Assembly (NCBI RefSeq): GCF_013456555.2
Contig: NZ_CP059154.1
Location: 3,348,001-3,412,000 of the forward strand
Source: Natrinema zhouii
GTDB lineage: Archaea > Halobacteriota > Halobacteria > Halobacteriales > Natrialbaceae
Direction of reading: 5' to 3'
DNA length: 64,000 nucleotides
Of this stretch, positions 42,440-50,627 are shown piece after piece. The translations under genes were made by a program, and so were the position numbers. The number at the start of each line of letters is the position of its first letter. Position 1 is the first letter of the stretch. The notes under the pieces are model-generated. The model had not been told where the DNA came from, searched no databases, and worked only from the letters and a program-made list of their open reading frames with translations.

Positions 42440-43180
42440 CTATTTGAGCAGTTCGCGCGCATTGTGACGCCACGTTCGGACGTGCAACACATTCAACTCG
42501 AGGAGGCGTGCGACCGTCATCGCGTCGACCGTCGCCAGTCGTTCCGCGGATCGGACACCGGCTTCGGCCAACGCCTCGGCGTCGTCGGGACCGACACCCG
42601 CCACCGTCGTGATCGGGGTCGGCTTCGGATACGGCCGCTCCGACGGTCGCTCCCGTCCGACCGAGATCGGCCCCGCATGTTCGTACTCGAAGGTCTGCCA
42701 GCCCTCGTCCCCGCTGACGGCGATCCACTCGCGTTCAGCGTCGCCGAGTCCCCGCACCTCCGTCGACCGTCGACCGAGGTCGCCGTCGGACTCGAACGAC
42801 CACGGCAGCGAGAACCGCCTTCGGAGGGTGCTGGCGACCGACTCGTCGACCCCATCGTCCAATAACAGCCGGTAGGAGTACTCCTTCTCCGCGACCGCGT
42901 CCGGATCGATATCGCACTCCTCGAGCGCTTCGCGTTCGTCGGCCTCGAGCGCAGACGCTGGATGTGTGTCGGTCTCAGCGGACGCCTCGGTCGACTCGGC
43001 CGCCTCGAGTCGCTCTTCCTCGTCGAACTCGAGTTCGATAGTGTCGGCGTCACCATCGGTCTCTGGATCGTCGCCGCAGACGTCGACGGTGATACCGATA
43101 TCGACGACGCCGGTCTCGTCGGTCGTGCTCTCACTCGTTGTCCCCGTTCCCGCGTCGCTGGCGACGTCTTTCTTGCTCAC
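42440..43180 (-). CDS. Helix-hairpin-helix protein (DUF7409-like)
   Basis: 246 aa with a GTG start at 43180, preceded by a purine-rich GGTGGATC (43184-43190). The middle third has LLLDDGVDESVASTLRRRFSLPWSFE and AEREWIAV. The C-terminus contains a helix-hairpin-helix, ITTVAGVGPDDAEALAEAGV and MTVARLLEL, of the type that binds DNA non-specifically or helps protein contacts. The N-terminal 85 residues are acidic and low complexity. I recall this arrangement as DUF7409. Role unknown. Confidence 0.8.
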   Translation of the reverse strand: MSKKDVASDAGTGTTSESTTDETGVVDIGITVDVCGDDPETDGDADTIELEFDEEERLEAAESTEASAETDTHPASALEADEREALEECDIDPDAVAEKEYSYRLLLDDGVDESVASTLRRRFSLPWSFESDGDLGRRSTEVRGLGDAEREWIAVSGDEGWQTFEYEHAGPISVGRERPSERPYPKPTPITTVAGVGPDDAEALAEAGVRSAERLATVDAMTVARLLELNVLHVRTWRHNARELLK

Positions 43181-43337
43181 GCGATCCACCGGTTATACGT
43201 AGCTCACACTCTCTTGCCTTGAAACTTATCCTCACCTGTCGCTTCAACAACCAGTTCGTCCCGTCCCGGTCGAGTTCTCCACGGCACAACGCGACTCTCA
43301 CCAGCACGCTTACGGCCACGACGAGGGAAGCGTCCGT

Positions 43338-44192
43338 ATGGTTCGCGAGCAGATCGACCGGATCGGCGTGGTCGGTGCAGGCACGATGGGCAGCGGTATC
43401 GCACAGGTCGCCGCCACGCACGGCTACGACGTGGTGATGCGCGACATCGAATCGGAGTTCGTCGAAAACGGTTTTGACACCATCGACGACAGCCTCGGGC
43501 GTCTGGACACGCGAGGCGATCTCGAGGCGGACCCCGAGACGATCCGCGACCGGATCGAGGGGACGACGCTCCTCGAGGACCTCGCGGACTGCGATATCGT
43601 CGTCGAGGCCGCACTCGAGGAACTGGAGGTTAAACGGGAGATCTTCGCCGACCTCGAGCGGGTCTGTGACGAGGACGTCATGCTGGCGACGAACACGAGC
43701 ACGATCTCGATCACCTCGATCGCGGCCGACCTCGAGTCCCCAGAACGGGTGATCGGCCTGCACTTCATGAACCCGGTTCCGATCATGGAGGGCGTCGAGG
43801 TCGTCGTCGGCGAGAAGACGACCGACGACGCGACCGAACTGGCCCACGAACTCGCCGAAGACCTCGAGAAGACGACCTGGGAGGCCGACGACAAACCCGG
43901 GTTCGTCACCAACCGGATTCTGATGCCGTGGATCAACGAGGGGATCCGGGCCTACGACGAGGGCGTCGCGTCGAAGGAGGACATCGATACGGGCATGGAA
44001 CTCGGAACGAACGTGCCGATGGGACCGCTCACCCTCGCGGATCACATCGGACTGGACATCTGTCTGCACGCCTCCGAAACGCTCCACGAGGAACTGGGGG
44101 ACCGCTACCAGCCCGCCTACCTCCTCAAACGAAAGGTCGAAGCCGGCGATCTCGGGAAGAAGACGGGCGAGGGATTCTACGAGTACGAGTAG
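43338..44192 (+). CDS. 3-hydroxyacyl-CoA dehydrogenase family protein
   Basis: 284 aa, the size of a stand-alone single-domain enzyme. The NAD-binding loop is IGVVGAGTMGSGIAQ at residues 9-23. Catalytic residues lie in NTSTISIT, GLHFMNPVPIMEGVEVV (His-Asn-Pro core) and NRILMPWINEG. GPLTLADHIGLDICLH closes the second domain. It is either L-3-hydroxyacyl-CoA or 3-hydroxybutyryl-CoA dehydrogenase for beta-oxidation. No enoyl-CoA hydratase is fused or adjacent. Confidence 0.92.
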   Translation: MVREQIDRIGVVGAGTMGSGIAQVAATHGYDVVMRDIESEFVENGFDTIDDSLGRLDTRGDLEADPETIRDRIEGTTLLEDLADCDIVVEAALEELEVKREIFADLERVCDEDVMLATNTSTISITSIAADLESPERVIGLHFMNPVPIMEGVEVVVGEKTTDDATELAHELAEDLEKTTWEADDKPGFVTNRILMPWINEGIRAYDEGVASKEDIDTGMELGTNVPMGPLTLADHIGLDICLHASETLHEELGDRYQPAYLLKRKVEAGDLGKKTGEGFYEYE

Positions 44193-44273
44193 CCGAATCG
44201 CAGCGCTCGTTCGGGCGAGAAAAACTTCAACTATACACAATTTATTTCTGCCAGACATCCGTAGCTCGAGTCG

Positions 44274-45563
44274 ATGCGAACCGTCCGACTCGCCGTCGCT
44301 GTGCTCCTTTGTTCCCTCCTCGGAGTCGCCGGCGTCGCAACCGTCGCCGGCGCACCTCCGCCGACCCAACTCTGTGGCGTCTGCGGGGACGGACTCGCGG
44401 GAGAGCGCGGTATCGACGGGTCGACCGAACCCGGGACGCTCGACATCTACGTCGACGACGCGGGCGATTCGCACTGGCAGGCTCGCGTTCCGATCACCGA
44501 CTCGGCCGCAGAGCGCTACCGGACTAATACGAGCGCGCTCGAGGCCGCAGTCGACGACGCGTGGACGCGCTATCACGGCGCCGAAGGAGACGTTCACTCC
44601 GTCGAGACGGCGCTCGAGAACGAGACCGTCGTCGTGAACTACACCGTCGACGACGTCGCTCGACGGGGCGTCGGCGAGACCTGGCTCGTCGACTACTTCG
44701 CCGTCGGGACGTCGAACACCCGCTATGTGGTAGCGGCCGATCGGGTGACGATCCACACGCCTGAGGGGACGGCCGTGACGAACCGGCCGTCCCGCGCCAG
44801 CGTCGACGGCAACGCCGCAACGTGGACTCAGGGCGGCGGCTTCGACAGGCAGACGTACGTCACCTACGGCAGTGCCGGTGTTCTCGGCACCGCGAGCGGG
44901 TACGCGACGATCGCTCTCGAGGTCGGTCCGACGGCACTCGATCACGGCATACGTGGCGGAGTCGTCCCTGGAATCCTGATCGGACTCGTCGGAGTCACGA
45001 TCGGTCGATCCGACTGGGGGAGCGCGGCCGTCGACGCTGCGACGCTCGAGCGGTTGATCGTCGCCGTCGGATCCGTCGGGGCGGTCGGCTTCCTCGTTAT
45101 CGGTGCGGTCTCGACCGATGCCGGCCTCGCGCCGGGAGCCGTCGTGCTGGCGTCCCTCGGGGTCGGCTACGCGCTGCTGGGGTGCACGGCGCGTCGTCTC
45201 GGCAGTCGGCTCGAGACCCGCGGACTGATCGGTCTGTCGGCGCTCGCGACGATCGTCGCCGCGGGGACCACCCTCCTGTTCGCCGGACCGCCCGTCTACG
45301 CGTTCCCGCTCTGCTTCGGACTGGCGACCGCGCTCTGTCTCCCGATCGGTCACGCGTCCGAGCGTGGACGACGCCCGGTCGGTCCCATCGCCGTCGCCGC
45401 GCTCACGCCGGTCGCCGCGATCGCAGCCGTCGCTCCCGTTTCCGTATTCGGGTACGGGCCGACCCTGTACGGCCTCCTGCTGTTGCCGTGGGTCGCGACC
45501 GTCACCGCGTTCGGCTACCCGCTCGCACTGCTCGGTCGACGGCTGGCTATCGGTCTCGATTGA
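44274..45563 (+). CDS. Hypothetical secreted-N-terminal, multi-pass membrane protein
   Basis: 429 aa. A Sec-type signal peptide ends near AGA (26-28). The exterior domain to about residue 210 includes CGVCG (C34, C37) and several NYT/NTS-type sequons. Then seven to eight transmembrane helices run to the C-terminus, with a CxxR loop TARRLGSRLE. A TATA-like TTTATTT at 44241-44247 precedes the ATG. I do not recognise the family; the layout suggests a membrane sensor or transport component. Confidence 0.7.
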   Translation: MRTVRLAVAVLLCSLLGVAGVATVAGAPPPTQLCGVCGDGLAGERGIDGSTEPGTLDIYVDDAGDSHWQARVPITDSAAERYRTNTSALEAAVDDAWTRYHGAEGDVHSVETALENETVVVNYTVDDVARRGVGETWLVDYFAVGTSNTRYVVAADRVTIHTPEGTAVTNRPSRASVDGNAATWTQGGGFDRQTYVTYGSAGVLGTASGYATIALEVGPTALDHGIRGGVVPGILIGLVGVTIGRSDWGSAAVDAATLERLIVAVGSVGAVGFLVIGAVSTDAGLAPGAVVLASLGVGYALLGCTARRLGSRLETRGLIGLSALATIVAAGTTLLFAGPPVYAFPLCFGLATALCLPIGHASERGRRPVGPIAVAALTPVAAIAAVAPVSVFGYGPTLYGLLLLPWVATVTAFGYPLALLGRRLAIGLD

Positions 45564-45589
45564 ACCGCAAACCGGGACTCATCGACGTC

Positions 45590-46012
45590 TCACTCGAGGA
45601 ACCGCGCACCGACGTCCACGTCGGCCGGCGGCATGGCACACTGGTTTCTCTTGCCGAACCAACGATAGCGGCGTGCGGCGACGAAGTCGTAGGCCCAGTC
45701 CCGGAGCCGACGCGGCAGGAATCGAGACGGGCCGAGCAGCGCGTAGCCGCCACCGAGGAGCCGCGCGATCCGGATGACCGCACTCGACTTCACGTAGCAG
45801 TCGTCGCCCTCGATCAGGACGATCGACTCGAGTTCGTCGGTCGGCAGGCCGTGCTCGGCGAGCAACGCCGTGCCGATATCGGACTGGAGCGACGCGAAGC
45901 GGAACGTCCCTGCCGTATCCCGGGGCAGAACGAACTGGACGAACCCGTTACAGAGGTTGCAGACGCCGTCGAAGAGGATGATCGGGTGGTCGTCAGGTAC
46001 CGCTTCGCTCAT
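45590..46012 (-). CDS. DCC-family thiol-disulfide oxidoreductase (DUF393)
   Basis: 140 aa. The signature FDGVCNLCNGFVQFVLPRD, with C18 and C21 and the eponymous D..CC pattern, defines the DCC family. Later parts contain SSAVIRIARLLGG and RRLRDWAYDFVAARRYRWFG. It follows the HTTM gene by 8 bp and is co-transcribed. HTTM and DCC domains are often paired or fused in bacteria, suggesting thiol redox chemistry supports the HTTM enzyme. Redox partner is inferred. Confidence 0.9.
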   Translation of the reverse strand: MSEAVPDDHPIILFDGVCNLCNGFVQFVLPRDTAGTFRFASLQSDIGTALLAEHGLPTDELESIVLIEGDDCYVKSSAVIRIARLLGGGYALLGPSRFLPRRLRDWAYDFVAARRYRWFGKRNQCAMPPADVDVGARFLE

Positions 46013-46020
46013 CTGTTACC

Positions 46021-47625
46021 TCAGGTTAGGGCCACCCCCAATTCAGGGTTCCGGTCGGGAGTATCGTCGTCGGACGAACACGACTGCTCGACCACCCTAC
46101 CAGTCGTCGGCGCTTTCGGTTCGCCCTCGAGAACGATCGGCTGATTGGTGTAGGTCACGGCGACGCTTCGGACTGGGGCGGCGGTCTGTGCGCTCGCCGT
46201 CTCGCACATGTGCGCAGCGAACCGGTCGGCGCGCTCGTCGCTGTCGGACAGCGAGTTCAGGTACTTGCGCCACCGGAAATCCGGGAGCGTCTCGGCGGCG
46301 TCCGGTGGTGGTTCGGTCCGGAGTTTCGTTCCTCGGAGGACGTCGAGATTTTCCCCGCCGTCGATCTCTGCTTCGACCACGTACCAGCCGTAACTCGTGC
46401 TCGGATCGGGGGCGAACATCTCCCACTGGTGGTCCTCGGGCTCGACCGAGTCGATCGGTTCGAACGGGTCCGCCACACCGAGGAGCGCGACGCTCCAGAG
46501 GACGACGCCGAGCAGCAGACAGGTAACGATCACCGACCAGCACTGTCGTTTCCGTCGCCGGATCGGTTCCGTCCACAGCGAACCCAGCGTTCGCGGTCGG
46601 CGCAGGCGACCGGTCAGCGCCCGGAACGTCGCGACGATGCGCTCGAGGACACCGACTCGATCGACGGCAGCGGCCCCGACGGACTCGAGCGCGTCCCAGA
46701 CCCGCGGCGGGAGAAACAGGAGGAACGCACCGGCCAGAACGGCGGGGAAGAGGCCGACGGCCATCGAGAGGGCCATTCCGGTGACCGCCGCGATGAACGC
46801 GATGGCGTACACGGTTCGGAGGCGATCGGTGAGCAGGAGCAACAGCGGTGCGCCGGTCACCAGCCCCGCCCAGACGTAGGTCCCGACCTCGAGGAAGAGC
46901 GGAGAGTTCACGGCGTGGTTTCCCAGCAGAACGGTCATGTGGTCCTGGCGGAGCGCGTAGTGCAGCGCTTCGCCGCTGTGCCAGGTGTCGCCCTCGGCCT
47001 TGCGGAGTGCGTTACTAACGAAGACGACGACGATAGAGCCGAGCATCGCTGCGGTCGCCGGCGTGACGATCATCGGGCTACCATTGGAGCCCTCTCCGGG
47101 GTCCGATCCGCACTCGTCACCATCGGCATCACCGGCATCGCCCAGCGCGTCGATCGACCAGCGCGTTCCGAGCGGCAGGAACACGGCCAGAAACACCAGT
47201 TCGTGGAGGAGCCTGTCGCCGCCGTTCAGCAGGAACGGGTTTCGGTACTGCATCGAGACGAGCAGGACGAGCGAGAGGACGGTCGCGGTCCGCGTCCGAT
47301 AGCCGACGAGCAACGCGACGGCGACGACTGCCCCACAGCCGAACAACAGCGTCTGTACCCACGGCTCCACCGAGAGGGCGTGAATCGAGTACGTCGCGGT
47401 CGGGTACTGTTCGAAGAGCAGCGCCCGCGGGAGCACCCCGTCGTCGGTGTAGAACGTGACGAGATACCGCGACCGGTGAAGGATGTCGACCAATAGAATG
47501 AGTCCGAGTGTGATACGGAACGCGGCGAGCGCACGCGCGTCGATACCGAATCGCTGCTCGAGCGCATCGCGAGCCCGCGCTCGCAGCCGATCCGTTCGAG
47601 AGTGGGTCGAACCGATATCGGTCAT
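46021..47625 (-). CDS. HTTM-domain (vitamin K-dependent gamma-carboxylase-like) membrane protein
   Basis: 534 aa. It begins with cytosolic helix DALEQRFGIDARALAAFRITLGLILLVDILHRSRYL and has about eight membrane segments in the pattern of the horizontally-transferred transmembrane domain, including LLNGGDRLLHELVFLAVFLPLG and RQDHMTVLLGNHAVNSPLFLEVG. The C-terminal 150 residues are soluble (VEPEDHQWEMFAPDPSTSYGWYVVEAEIDGG). The animal gamma-carboxylase also has an HTTM-type core. Here the reaction is unknown. The DCC gene follows in the same operon. Confidence 0.88.
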   Translation of the reverse strand: MTDIGSTHSRTDRLRARARDALEQRFGIDARALAAFRITLGLILLVDILHRSRYLVTFYTDDGVLPRALLFEQYPTATYSIHALSVEPWVQTLLFGCGAVVAVALLVGYRTRTATVLSLVLLVSMQYRNPFLLNGGDRLLHELVFLAVFLPLGTRWSIDALGDAGDADGDECGSDPGEGSNGSPMIVTPATAAMLGSIVVVFVSNALRKAEGDTWHSGEALHYALRQDHMTVLLGNHAVNSPLFLEVGTYVWAGLVTGAPLLLLLTDRLRTVYAIAFIAAVTGMALSMAVGLFPAVLAGAFLLFLPPRVWDALESVGAAAVDRVGVLERIVATFRALTGRLRRPRTLGSLWTEPIRRRKRQCWSVIVTCLLLGVVLWSVALLGVADPFEPIDSVEPEDHQWEMFAPDPSTSYGWYVVEAEIDGGENLDVLRGTKLRTEPPPDAAETLPDFRWRKYLNSLSDSDERADRFAAHMCETASAQTAAPVRSVAVTYTNQPIVLEGEPKAPTTGRVVEQSCSSDDDTPDRNPELGVALT

Positions 47626-47908
47626 GGACGGTGGGAGATGGTGTTCATGGGGACTCGATCACTCCGTTCCCGTTGATCGGGGTATCGAACGCCGAATTCA
47701 GGTCCGGCAGTCGATTACGGATCGACGTTCGTCGGCTTCAACCAGCTGTTTCCCACCTCTCGTTCGGTATATCTGATATGCTTTGTGTCTCTCATCGAAC
47801 GCGGGGCTCCTCGAGAAACGCAGTCCGGGGGATTCACAGAAACAGTGGGCCGACCGAGTGCTACTGCAAGCAAACTCGTCGCATCGTCTCAGCAGCGGCC
47901 GCCAGCGC

Positions 47909-48955
47909 TCACTGGTGGAGCGGCTGCTCCGACATCTTGGCGCGGAGTTCGTCCAGTCGCGAGCGAGAGACGCCGTCCTCGAACTGCTGGAGGAGGGCGA
48001 ACACCTCTGCTCGAGACACCTTGACGTCGCCCTCGCGGACGACATCCTCGGGACGTTCGCGCAGCTCCCGGAGGGTGCCGACCGCGAGCAGGTAGGGGAT
48101 CGCCCACGCCGAGAGCCGGTTGCCGTGGTGTTCGGGCACGACCTCGAGGTAGCGATGAGCGTCGTCGAGATAGTGTTCGGCGCGACTCGTCACCCGCTTG
48201 ATGACGTTCGTGACGCCACCGTGGTGGTCCTCGTCGGTCACCGATTCGACGTCGACGTTCTCCGCCGCGAGCCACTCGGCGGGGAGGTAGACGTTGTTCT
48301 CCTCGCGATAGTCGTCGTCTACGTCCTTCGCGATGTTGACCAACTGGAGGAGGAGCGCGAACGATCGGGCGTTCCCCCGCATCTCGTCGGCGCGTTCCTG
48401 CGAGGTTCCTCGGGCGACCAACCCGGTGATCAGGGTGCCGACGGTGCCGGCGGCGTACCAGCAGTACTCCTCGAGTTCCTCGATCGTCTGGAGGCGCAAT
48501 CCGCCCTCGCTCGCGTAGCGATCGGTGAACATCGCCATCCCGTCGACGAGTTCGCGGACCGGTTCGCGCATAATCTCGCGAGGTTCCTCCTCGAACGATT
48601 CGAACGTTCGCAGGACGCGGGGCGTCTCAGCGACGACCGTCCAGTCCTGCGTTCGTTCGTCGGGAATCCACGGCTCGACGTCGTCCATGAACGCCGAGAC
48701 GGAGCTGTCAGCGTCCGGATCGAGCAGTCGATCGTACCTCGTGAGCAGCTCCGTCTGTACGTCCGGCGGGATGTGGCCCGCATCCTCGATCGTGTCGGCG
48801 ATCCGGCACAGGAGGTAGCCGACACAGATGTGTCTCGCCATCGGCTCCTCGAGCCGGTCGATCGTAATCGAGAAGGTCCGCGAAACGCCGTGAACCGCGT
48901 CGTAACACCACTCGAGGTCGGCGTCAGTGGGGGATTCGGGCTGGCCCGTAGTCAT
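47909..48955 (-). CDS. Squalene/phytoene synthase family protein
   Basis: 348 aa. Two Asp-rich magnesium motifs are present: ADTIEDAGH and NIAKDVDDDY, with SRTFSITIDRL and WYAAGTVGTLIT. These catalyse head-to-head condensation of prenyl diphosphates. The DTIED motif with IPPDVQ, and the NVYLPAEWLAAENV loop, look closer to the squalene synthase branch used by haloarchaea than to CrtB, but I cannot prove which. It diverges from the SDR gene across a repeated promoter. Confidence 0.85.
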   Translation of the reverse strand: MTTGQPESPTDADLEWCYDAVHGVSRTFSITIDRLEEPMARHICVGYLLCRIADTIEDAGHIPPDVQTELLTRYDRLLDPDADSSVSAFMDDVEPWIPDERTQDWTVVAETPRVLRTFESFEEEPREIMREPVRELVDGMAMFTDRYASEGGLRLQTIEELEEYCWYAAGTVGTLITGLVARGTSQERADEMRGNARSFALLLQLVNIAKDVDDDYREENNVYLPAEWLAAENVDVESVTDEDHHGGVTNVIKRVTSRAEHYLDDAHRYLEVVPEHHGNRLSAWAIPYLLAVGTLRELRERPEDVVREGDVKVSRAEVFALLQQFEDGVSRSRLDELRAKMSEQPLHQ

Positions 48956-49012
48956 CTACTCGAGTTAGTTTGGTGACCATCGGGGAAAAACACCGCGGTC
49001 GCGGCGTGTTCT

Positions 49013-49126
49013 TCCGATCGGTGGCGAACTGGGCGTTCGATCCGTGGCGAATTCGCATCCGATCCGTGGCGGTATTTGCGTCCGATCGGTGCCAAGGTGT
49101 GCGTCCGATCAGTGGCAACGGAGGAC
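49013..49126 (+). repeat. Five-copy 22-23 bp direct-repeat array in a divergent promoter
   Basis: Units start at 49013, 49036, 49058, 49081 and 49104. Each begins TCCGATC (second copy TTCGATC) followed by [GCA]GTG[GC]C. Spacing is 22 or 23 bp, about two turns of DNA. The array lies between the squalene/phytoene synthase gene and the SDR gene. Period and core fit a multi-site operator; it lacks the long identical units of a CRISPR. Confidence 0.72.
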
Positions 49127-49207
49127 TCACTGAGCGCAGACGCGATCCACTGCGACCCGGCGTTTCCCGACAAAACCGGTATCACGGAGCGACGCGAAGC
49201 CGAGGTC

Positions 49208-49849
49208 GTGACCGAAACCGTACTCATCGCCGGCGCTCACGGGCAGGTCGGACAGCACGTGACGGAACTGCTCGGCGCGAGCGATCGCACTGCTCGAGCG
49301 ATGGTTCGCGACGAGTCCCAGACCGACGAGATGGCGGAACTGGGCGGGGAGCCGGTCGTAGCGGACCTGACCGATGACGTCGACCACGCGGTCGAGGGCT
49401 GTGATGCGATCGTTTTCGCTGCCGGCTCCGGCGGCGAGGACGTCTACGGCGTCGACCGCGACGGTGCGATCAATCTGATCGACGCGGCGAGCGAGGCGGG
49501 CGTCAACCGGTTCGTCATGCTCAGTTCGATGGGTGCCGACGATCCGGAATCGGGGCCCGAGGCGCTTCGGGACTACCTGATCGCCAAGGCCGAGGCCGAC
49601 GAGTACCTCCGCAACAGTGGCGTCGACTATACGATCGTTCGGCCGGGCGAGCTAACCAACGAACCCGGCACCGGCGAAATTCGGGCTGGCGAGGGACTCG
49701 AGCTGGGAGACGGTGATATCCCTCGCGAAGACGTCGCTCGGACGCTCGTGACCGCGATCGACGTCGAGTCCGTCTCCGGCGAGACGTTCGAGATTCTCTC
49801 GGGTGACGAGTCGATCGAGGAGGCGCTCGAGTCGATCGGCTCTCAGTGA
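49208..49849 (+). CDS. NAD(P)-binding SDR-type protein (NmrA-like)
   Basis: 213 aa from the GTG at 49208. The Rossmann loop is VLIAGAHGQVGQHV at residues 4-17, followed by AIVF...AAGSGG and VMLSSMGADDPESG. There is no YxxxK catalytic pair of classical SDRs (it reads LRDYLIAKAEADEYLRNSGVDYTIVRPG, typical of atypical NmrA/BVR-like members). A flavin reductase or regulatory role is possible. The five-copy repeat array directly precedes it. Confidence 0.88.
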   Translation: MTETVLIAGAHGQVGQHVTELLGASDRTARAMVRDESQTDEMAELGGEPVVADLTDDVDHAVEGCDAIVFAAGSGGEDVYGVDRDGAINLIDAASEAGVNRFVMLSSMGADDPESGPEALRDYLIAKAEADEYLRNSGVDYTIVRPGELTNEPGTGEIRAGEGLELGDGDIPREDVARTLVTAIDVESVSGETFEILSGDESIEEALESIGSQ

Positions 49850-49891
49850 CTGACCGACCGATCCGGCTCGCCGAATCGACCGACGTGGCGG

Positions 49892-50542
49892 TTACAGGAC
49901 TGTGCGGATGATCCGCGACTCCGCCTTCTGGAGGTGCTCTGCCGCGGTGCTCCTCGCACACCCCAGCTCCGCTGCGACGTCCTCGATCGTCGCCCGACGC
50001 GGTGTCTCGTAGTAGCCCGCCGCCAGCGCGGTGCGGACCGTCTCGCGCTGTCGCGAGGTGAGAGCGGCGTCCACGGTTTCACGCGGCGTATCGTACTCCC
50101 CGACGCGTTCGACCGCGACGTCGATCCCGTCGGGAACGGTCGCCAGCGCCGTTCGGAGCGCGTCGGCCTCGCCGACCACTTCGAAGCGGACTCCGCCGTC
50201 GTCCCTGTACGTCAACGGCGGGAGGACGACGAGTCCGTCGCGGGTGAACGCATCGTACAGCGTTCGCTCGAGTTCGGTCGTCCGTCCCTGCGTGTAGCAG
50301 TACAGCCGACGGTCGTCGATCCGCGTGATGGAGAACGCCTCGGTCTCGGGGATCGACTCGAGCGCGTCCGCGAGCCGTCCGGCGTCGCCGACGATATAGA
50401 ACAGGATGGCGGGGACGTCGACATCTACGATGTTCCAGTGGAGCATCTGCACGCGGTCGACGAACGCTCGCTCCGTCATGGCCGTATGCACCGGGTGGAT
50501 TTCGCGGTCCGTCGGGCGAACGGTCAGGCGGAGATACCGCAT
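49892..50542 (-). CDS. Bacterio-opsin activator-type HTH regulator (Bat-like)
   Basis: 216 aa from the ATG at 50542. The C-terminal 65 residues, ALTSRQRETVRTALAAGYYETPRRATIEDVAAELGCARSTAAEHLQKAESRII, are the HTH_10 domain of Bat-family regulators. The N-terminal part (residues 1-145) is a sensor-like beta-rich domain, MRYLRLTVRPTDREIHPVH and RLYCYTQGRTTELERTL. It diverges from nuoH, with 85 bp between starts. CTTTTATATC (50565-50574) gives a leaderless promoter. It may control its neighbour. Confidence 0.88.
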   Translation of the reverse strand: MRYLRLTVRPTDREIHPVHTAMTERAFVDRVQMLHWNIVDVDVPAILFYIVGDAGRLADALESIPETEAFSITRIDDRRLYCYTQGRTTELERTLYDAFTRDGLVVLPPLTYRDDGGVRFEVVGEADALRTALATVPDGIDVAVERVGEYDTPRETVDAALTSRQRETVRTALAAGYYETPRRATIEDVAAELGCARSTAAEHLQKAESRIIRTVL

Positions 50543-50564
50543 GGCTCGGCGTTCGCTCTTGATT

Positions 50565-50574
50565 GATATAAAAG
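50565..50574 (-). promoter_or_regulatory. TATA-like box of the Bat-like regulator
   Basis: Minus-strand CTTTTATATC is centred about 27 bp before the start at 50542, and lies in the 85-bp divergent gap shared with nuoH. Confidence 0.55.
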
Positions 50575-50627
50575 TCCGAATATGTCTCGCAGAATCGACG
50601 TTCGGGAACAGTTCGTAACCGTCGCAC

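Noticed and set aside
43190..45353. Very long minus-strand frame opposite the hydroxyacyl-CoA dehydrogenase and the membrane protein
   Set aside because: Antisense to genes with clear motifs or membrane helices; composition is Arg/Asp-rich without domains.
49013..49126. CRISPR-like array
   Set aside because: Units are degenerate and only 22-23 bp with no separate spacers; no cas genes are present.
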